From: Xenopus tropicalis
Taxonomy: Eukaryota; Chordata; Amphibia; Anura; Pipidae
DNA length: 64,000 bases
Reading direction: 5' to 3'
NCBI RefSeq assembly: GCF_000004195.4
Contig: NC_030683.2
Coordinates: 71,767,764 to 71,831,763 of the forward strand
The translations under genes and the position numbers were made by a program. Under the pieces are notes generated by a model. That model was not told the origin of the DNA, made no database searches, and saw only the letters and a program-made list of their open reading frames with translations. Shown piece after piece: positions 57,946-64,000 of the stretch; position 1 is the first letter of the stretch, and the number at the start of each line of letters is the position of its first letter.

Positions 57946-59281
57946 GCACCACATCACAGGAAATGGTGCAGGCACAGTGAAGGATATGAGAAGGGGAACG
58001 GGTGGGGCTGACAGCAGATCTCTTGTTCTTCCTCTGTGTCCTGAGATACCAATGGTTGCTAGGGGGATGGTTTTCTGAGGTGGTGATTCCCAAATGTAGC
58101 CAATGAGAAAGCACATTACTTGACAGGCGTTTTCTTTGCTCAATGAGGTTTGTTACCAGACTGGGAGCCGCCTGTCAGTACACAGGGACTTTTAAACTTT
58201 ATTTCAGCTGCTGGGGACGGTCCACGGGGCAATTTTTACCAGGGGAGGTGAAAGACAGGAGGTCTTGAAACAGGGCCTGTCCTCGTGGGATGGGGACAAA
58301 TGGTAAGCATAGGTTCATCTCTAATGTCCTTTTGTACAATGGTCCTGAGTCTGTTCATGCTCCTGGGAAGTATCACCTGGGGAATTATTAGCAGGTTAGA
58401 GCTGCAAGCAGCCCTTCAGAGAAAGGATGATCTACACACTGAAAGAGTTGCGATCTGTGTGGAAAAGCTTGGAGTGCTGCTGGTTTTCCAAACATAAAGG
58501 TACTGTGACTCTGTGGAGTAGTACTTTTGTGTTCAGTAGGGGAACTGGTATTAGACAGAGAACGTGTTAGAGCCCAAGTGTGGAAAGGGTTTTATTTTCT
58601 TTAGTTGTTAGTTTTATGCTCTTGTGGCAACAGTGTCTGGAACTGTAAATAATTGTACTTTTTCTTGCTAAATAGCTGGCTGTTGATCTGATCCTGCTCA
58701 CAATATATACATACATTTTTAATTTAATTGTTCTTTGTTTTCAGATTTCAAATGTAAAAGGGGGTGGGGGGTACAGAATTTAGATTTTAAGAAGGATATC
58801 CATGGATCCCAGATCTTCTAGGTTTTTCTGGCAACCCTTTTCTATTTTTCTGCATGCTTATAATTGCTGTATTGCATGTGAATTCTGAGCACTGCATTTG
58901 GGTCATACTACAGCTATTACTAGACTCAATGCATGTGAATTCTTTCTTTGTATGTAATATTGCTTCAAACTGCTTTTTAGCCTCTAGTATTCTTTTGACT
59001 GATGTGCCTTAATAAACAAGGGCTTAAAAGCTTCCCTTGCTAAAGCTCCTGAGCAAATGGTAGGCAATCATGGTTTTCCAGCACAGCTACACATTAGTAC
59101 ATACGATTGCTGGATGAGACAGTGAAAGACTAACACTTACTCAGGGTTTTTTTTTTGGCAAAACGCAAACTGGATGTTTCTACTATTCTAAGAATCCCCT
59201 CTGGCATGAAAAGCAAGGCAGATGTATCCTGTTAAAATATTACCCACAGTGTTTTCTTTTTATTCCAATATATTGCTTTAT
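57946..59281. other. No recognised feature
   Basis: No repeat termini or coding motifs recognised; frames of 60-73 codons carry none. Confidence 0.4.
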
Positions 59282-59653
59282 TTAAGGGACATGTAAACCC
59301 TACATTTTCCTATCATGCATTTAAGTTGGGCACATCTCCCCCACCCAAACCACACCATTTGTACTGCATAAATCCCCTTCATCCACTTCATCACGTTTTC
59401 CTAAAAATGTGTTTGGTAACCTGAGTTGAGAAGAACTGAGCATGCTTAATTAGCCAAGAGCCAAAGTCAATTCCTGAGGGAGGGGGCCGAGTGGGTTAGA
59501 GGACAAGAAGGAATCCTAAGTGATTAGGGGGATGCTGCAGCCTTACTATTAACCTTTAAACAACAGTAGAGGCAGGTATTTAAAGATTTCAGAAAGGCTG
59601 TTCAATGATTACATTTTTGTGTGTGTGGGGGGGTTCTTATACATGTTCTTTTA
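59282..59653. mobile_element. T2-type miniature element, right TTAA mutated
   Basis: TTAA at 59282-59285; left GGGACATGTAAACCC and interior (GTACTGCATAAATCC, GGGGGATGCTGCAGC, GTGTGTGGGGGGG) match 47130-47459. The right end reads CATGTTCTTTTAC, where TTAA has become TTAC. Confidence 0.75.
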
Positions 59654-59929
59654 CAGTGTTTCTGATCCAGTATTTTTATTAACCTTTTAATACAGCTTGT
59701 CATTTATATATAACATTTTGCTAGCTTTCTGTTGCAATCCATATATAACATATACAAAACACTGAAAAGGGGTAAAAACACTTTATATTCTGTCATTTTT
59801 GGAATATATAAGAAATACAAAGAGTGTCATTTGTTTAATAGTATTTTACTTTTAGCAGGCATAATAACACCCAAAGGCTGGCGCTGATTGGTCAATTCAA
59901 TTGGTAATTTTAATTTGTTTAATTCTTTA

Positions 59930-60180
59930 AGAAGGATATTAAAGTGCTGGAGAGAGTGCAGAGACGTGCAACTAAACTGGTAAAGGTGATAGAAGATTTA
60001 AACTATTAGGTTGGCTGTCAAATTTGGGGTTGTTCTCAGTACATTAGATGGCATTATAGACAGATAGGGGGTGTTCTTTTTTCCCATAAAAATAATCAAT
60101 ATACCCAAGGCCAATCCTTTAGATTAGAGGAAAAAACTTACATTTGAACCAGCGTAGGTGTTTTTTTTACAGAAAAAAGG
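59930..60180 (+). mobile_element. Degraded CR1-type fragment
   Basis: AAGAAGGATATTAAAGTGCTGGAGAGAGTGC starts a frame reading KKDIKVLERVQRRATKLVK, the same segment as in the CR1 copies at 25336 and 32755. Stop codons and deletions follow. Written here in part only; no intact product. Confidence 0.7.
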
Positions 60181-60687
60181 TAACTGTTATTATAAAAACT
60201 CCTTTTGAAAACTGGTGGCCTGAAACAACTGTGTTGTGTACTGGTGTGCCAAGAATTATTAAAGTATTGGAATAGAAATAGACTCCCTGCAGCAAGAAAT
60301 ACTTTGATATAGGAAAAGATACTTTAGTGAGAGGAAAGAGTTTTATTCATCAGTACATCACTTGCCCCTCTTACAACTTTACCAATGCATTTTTTCACCA
60401 ATAGTAATTTCACAAAGTCCAGGATGTAGAGCTACACCATATGCCCCATGCTAAAATCCCACATAACACTACCACATCATTGCTTTATGGCTTGAATTTG
60501 CCAGAGTATTTTCCCTAGTACAAATGTATAGGAAAATACACTGGTGCAATTACCCAACATTAGGCATATTATATGCAATGTTGCCACATACATAGGCCTG
60601 ACAAACTGATGCAAACTTTTCCTTTAGACAGGAAAAAAAAATCACACTTTAGTAAATATGACCCTATGTTTGGTTAAAGGGTTTGTG
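60181..60687. other. No recognised feature
   Basis: AT-rich interval with no named feature. Confidence 0.4.
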
Positions 60688-60695
60688 ATGTAAAG

Positions 60696-60971
60696 CAGGG
60701 GTCCCCAACCGCCAGGCCGTGGACCAGTTCCAGGCAGTGGACGGCATGGCAGTGGGCCGCATCAGTTCCCGTGAACAAAAACCACGCAATGCACACCTAA
60801 AGGAGCCTGCAGTTTGCACCGAGCACACCCTCCCTCCCCCCCCCCAGCGCGTCGTATGTATAACGGGCCTGAAGTTCGCGCCGCACCGCGCCACCCCCTC
60901 TGCCCCCGATCCGTGGAAAAATTTTTTTGCCTCCATCAGGCCCGTGGCGCTAAAAAGGTTGGGGACCCCTG
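60696..60971. mobile_element. hAT (Charlie-like) miniature element (276 bp)
   Basis: Ends CAGGGGTCCCCAACC and GGTTGGGGACCCCTG are perfect 15-bp inverted repeats, typical of hAT elements. The flanks are an exact 8-bp duplication ATGTAAAG (60688-60695, 60972-60979). Interior GC-rich, CpG-rich, without transposase. The 134- and 139-codon frames run across its ends and are not genes. Confidence 0.93.
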
Positions 60972-60979
60972 ATGTAAAG

Positions 60980-61312
60980 AGTATTATTCTGAGACTCCAG
61001 TTTGGAGTTTTAGCACCTATCTGGTTGCTAAGGTCCATATTAAATTTGCAACCAGGGAGTGGTTTCAATGAGAGACTGGTATATGAGAGAGACCTGAATA
61101 CAAAAATAAGAAAAGTAACAATAACAATAAAACAGTAGTTTTCTGGCTGCTGGGGTCAGTCACTCCCATTTGAAAGCTGCAAGGAGCTAAAAGAAGATGG
61201 CAAAAAATAAAAAAACTAGAACAAATGAATAATGAAGACCAATTTAAATTGCTTAGAATTGCCCATTCTATCACATGTTGAAAGTTAACTTAAAGATTAA
61301 CTATTCCTTTAA
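60980..61312. mobile_element. T2-type element, right part
   Basis: Homologous to the right two thirds of 39081-39532 (GGTTGCTAAGGTC, ACAATAACAATAAAACAG, GCTGGGGTCAGTCACTCC, AAAGTTAACTTAAAG), ending at TTAA 61309-61312. The left terminus is missing. The adjacent hAT element ends just before it. Confidence 0.72.
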
Positions 61313-62736
61313 TGGTTTCTCTATGGTTATATCTTTAAAACCTTGTAAATTCTGGTAATGAGCTCTTGCTATTGAGATTGCCTTTTTGGGTACCTGCTTT
61401 TCTACATCACTGGTTTATCTGCACTACATTAAATGATATATCCTATGTGCTTTTTTTTTTATTTAAAAATGATTTTTGAAACATGGCAGACATGCATTAG
61501 GAAAGTTGCAGTTGAATCCTGCAATACAGATATTTTCCAAATATACTCTGGATGTAATTTGGTATACTTGTTTTACTGGTGATGACTATTCTGAGAAGTA
61601 TTTCCTTTGCAGATCACTGTTGATTGCTAATAACTGAATTGTGTATGCTTATGCTAAGTTGCTGGCAGATTCATTTTTTTTATCACAGGTTCCTGCAGGG
61701 TTTTACAGTGTGTAAGCGGTTATGCAAAACTTTTTCCAAAAGACCTTTAAGTTTGTTATAACTTCCAAATACTCCCCTGAACTACATCAAAGCTTCCCAG
61801 TGACCCTTTCAAAATTCTCACTTCACCTTCTAGAATACCCAACAGTATATCATAGGGGCTAGTACCACACCTTATCCCTTAGGAGGCTCTATGTACAGTA
61901 TAGTCTTTAGATTGTTTCTCCCTAGAAGAAATAAACAACATACTGAAGATGCCAACACACTATTTCACATGGTAGGTGCCTAGTGAATACAGATGGTAGG
62001 GCTTATAATTGTATGATCTACATAATATTAGAAAACGAACATTTCCATGTAAATGCTATGCATTCTTTCATCATAGTTCTGTAGCTTTGGCTTTGTGGAA
62101 TATTACTTTGTTTCTGTGGAATATTACATGGAATATTACTGGAGCTGGATGTAGCAACCAGGAAAACCAGTGTGAGCATTTAAACTAAGGGGCTGTGCCA
62201 GCAATTTGGTGTCCTGCAAGAACACTTTAAATGCATTGATTATTTTCACTCTCTAAACAAATACATTCATCTTATAAAGAGTAACTTGTGTCCAAAGCAA
62301 AGAGGGCCATGACAATTTAAAAGGAGTTTACTGGGAACATTTTTAGGTTGGCAGTAAATAACGGACTGAATCATCCTGATAAGAAGCATTGTGAATAGAA
62401 TCCCTCTGTATTTTTAGAAGGTTTTCAACAAGTAATGAGCCGCAAATTCCATTAAATTCCATTGAATACCTTCCCTGTAGTGCCCTCTGGTGTCATTTCT
62501 ATAAATACCAACCGACAATGTGATAGTAAATGCTTTTCTTTTGCATTTTGTTCATGAACATTAAACATTGCCTATGGGTGCTAGTCTAGCACTGTGCACA
62601 GTGCAATATAGATCAAATGGAGTATATACTCCTTAAAGCCACCTTGAAATAACTTTAGTATGTTTAAACTAATAAAATATGGTACATAGACATTTTAAAG
62701 GAAAATAGTGGTTCCTAGATATTAGCAACATAAAAG
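61313..62736. other. No recognised feature
   Basis: AT-rich, no named repeat or gene signature. Confidence 0.4.
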
Positions 62737-63064
62737 GGCAGATTTGCTAAAACTCCATAATTTCTCATTTTTCTAAATTTTCTAATTCAACTAAACTTGT
62801 TTTCCTGAATTTCTAATATTTACTAAAAAAAGGAAAAGTCACTGGGAAAAAAGTCATAAAAAAAAGTTGTGATTTTCGAACAAAAACCAGCAAAATCTCT
62901 AAAGTTTCAAGACAAAAGAAAGAACTTCAAGGAAAGGGACATCTGCCATCGACTTCTACATGAACTCGCCAAGTTTAATCTGGCGAATTGTCGAATTCAG
63001 ATTTTTAGCCGTTTAGACTATTTAAAAAAAGATTTGAATCGAGTTTAAAATTAAATGAGCCCCA
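62737..63064. mobile_element. Degraded foldback miniature element
   Basis: The left end GGGCAGATTTGCTAAA and right end TTAAATGAGCCCC resemble the GGGGCTGATTTACTAA termini of the elements at 9935 and 12113. The interior has weak inverted similarity only. Confidence 0.5.
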
Positions 63065-63260
63065 GAGCTCAGACATTATGAACTTGCATCTGATTTAAAG
63101 TGAACATTGTGGATATGCCATTGTAATTATCCAAGCACTTCTGATTTACACAATTGCATGCCACACTGTAGTGGGAAAACATAGATTAAGGGAGTCAAAA
63201 TTAGAAACATGGTTCATTAAAAATCTATAGCCACACTATCCCCAGGCTTGTCACAACTCC
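63065..63260. other. No recognised feature
   Basis: Short unassigned interval. Confidence 0.4.
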
Positions 63261-63263
63261 TAA

Positions 63264-63502
63264 GGGCTGTGACAGATGGGGAGATTAGTTGCAGGCGACT
63301 AATCTCCCCGAAATGCCATTCTTGCCGGTGGGATGGTATATGTGGTGCGGTGATTTACCGAAATCATAGAAGTTGCCTTGAGAGTTGCGCCCGATTTTGG
63401 TGCCGCGTATGCCATCCCACCGGCGATTTATATTTTAGCCGGTGGGATGGCATTTGGGGAGATTTGTTGCGTGGCGACTACTCTCCCCGTCTGTCACAGC
63501 CC
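63264..63502. mobile_element. Harbinger-like miniature element (239 bp)
   Basis: TAA flanks both sides (63261-63263, 63503-63505), a 3-bp TWA duplication. Left GGGCTGTGACAGATGGGGAG and the inverted right end GGGCTGTGACAGACGGGGAG differ at one position, and both continue ATTAGT/AGTAGT. The interior holds GCCGGTGGGATGGCAT modules in both orientations. The 82-85 codon frames are incidental. Confidence 0.9.
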
Positions 63503-63505
63503 TAA

Positions 63506-64000
63506 AGAAGAAGGAAAGTCAACAATCACGGGAAAGGAAGGTGAGGGGGAGTTAGGTTTTCTGCAGTGTTTCTTTTCACTGAGTACAGCAGCTGTACTGA
63601 AAGTTTTTATGGCTGTATATACATAGATCTTTCTGATAAAGCATATCTTAAACTAATGTTTAAAGAGGATGTAAAGGCATAAAAAATATTGCATGAACTG
63701 CTTGTAAACCATACCATTTCTTTAAAGTAACCAATTCTGTGCAGCTGAATTCACTGTTTCATTTCTTCTCTCTCCTGAAGCTGTGCACACAAATCCTTTC
63801 CCGGCCAGCCAGAGTAGTAAGAAAACAATCAGCGCTGCTCTTCATTCTGAAGGGCAGGGAAGCAGAGCGGGTTTGTTTAATTTTTTTTATTTATCTTTGA
63901 GACTAATCTCAGTGGGAAACAATCTCTCTGCTTCGCTGCATTGCAAATATGCAAGACCAAATACTGTAGAAAATAAATGTGAATACAACTTTTCATTATA
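63506..64000. mobile_element. Possible T2-type element start, cut by the window edge
   Basis: From 63659 TTAAAGAGGATGTAAAGGC matches the TTAAAGG-type terminus. The remainder runs to the window end, so no right end can be checked. 63506-63658 holds nothing I recognise. Confidence 0.45.

Noticed and set aside
60664..61138. 134- and 139-codon frames on opposite strands
   Set aside because: They cross the ends of a miniature hAT element with a clear target duplication and carry no motif.

Overview
This window looks like non-coding vertebrate DNA, most likely from a clawed frog (Xenopus). I infer that from the repeat types: many TTAA-flanked elements starting TTAAAGGRR (the Xenopus T2 group), Harbinger-like and hAT miniature elements, CR1-type and L1/Tx1-type LINEs, Gypsy and BEL/Pao debris and solo LTRs. 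No host gene, tRNA, rRNA or CRISPR array could be supported. Base composition is AT-rich and shows no operon-like organisation. Species assignment is inference.

Layout. 1-4000: a hAT miniature element, then a large foldback element split by a 913-bp solo LTR. 4770-5611: two foldback miniature elements. 6405-12909: several Harbinger-like elements, one inserted cleanly in another. 13190-13969: a second solo LTR of the same family. 14070-17820: a decayed L1/Tx1-type LINE. 18410-19417: a 34-bp minisatellite whose orientation flips, lying in a hAT remnant. 20049-22792: a probable small solo LTR and a 1.17-kb hAT element with an exact 8-bp target duplication. 23790-32720: a Gypsy retrotransposon on the minus strand, broken by a CR1 fragment and by a complete 6.1-kb hAT transposon. 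32755-34600: a deleted CR1 copy. 37749-49330: TTAA elements, a ~146-bp satellite, a palindromic insertion and a third LTR. 53593-54623: a BEL/Pao deletion derivative. 56017-57945: a palindromic insertion with 17-bp direct repeats, a Harbinger-like fragment and a CR1 3' end. 59282-64000: further TTAA, hAT and Harbinger-like elements.

The most gene-like object is the hAT transposon at 26149-32256. It has matching ends, a perfect 8-bp duplication (TATACAAG), a CpG-rich 5' region, a ~1.4-kb minisatellite and an 824-codon transposase frame interrupted by one TAA. The visible acidic triad, C..H motif and dimerisation region are all present. It is therefore young or recently inactivated. The most unusual structures are two palindromic insertions (46130-46277 and 56135-56376); the second is a 242-bp palindrome with one mismatch, flanked by 17-bp direct repeats. 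They look like products of target-primed reverse transcription, possibly from a Penelope-like element, but that assignment is inference.
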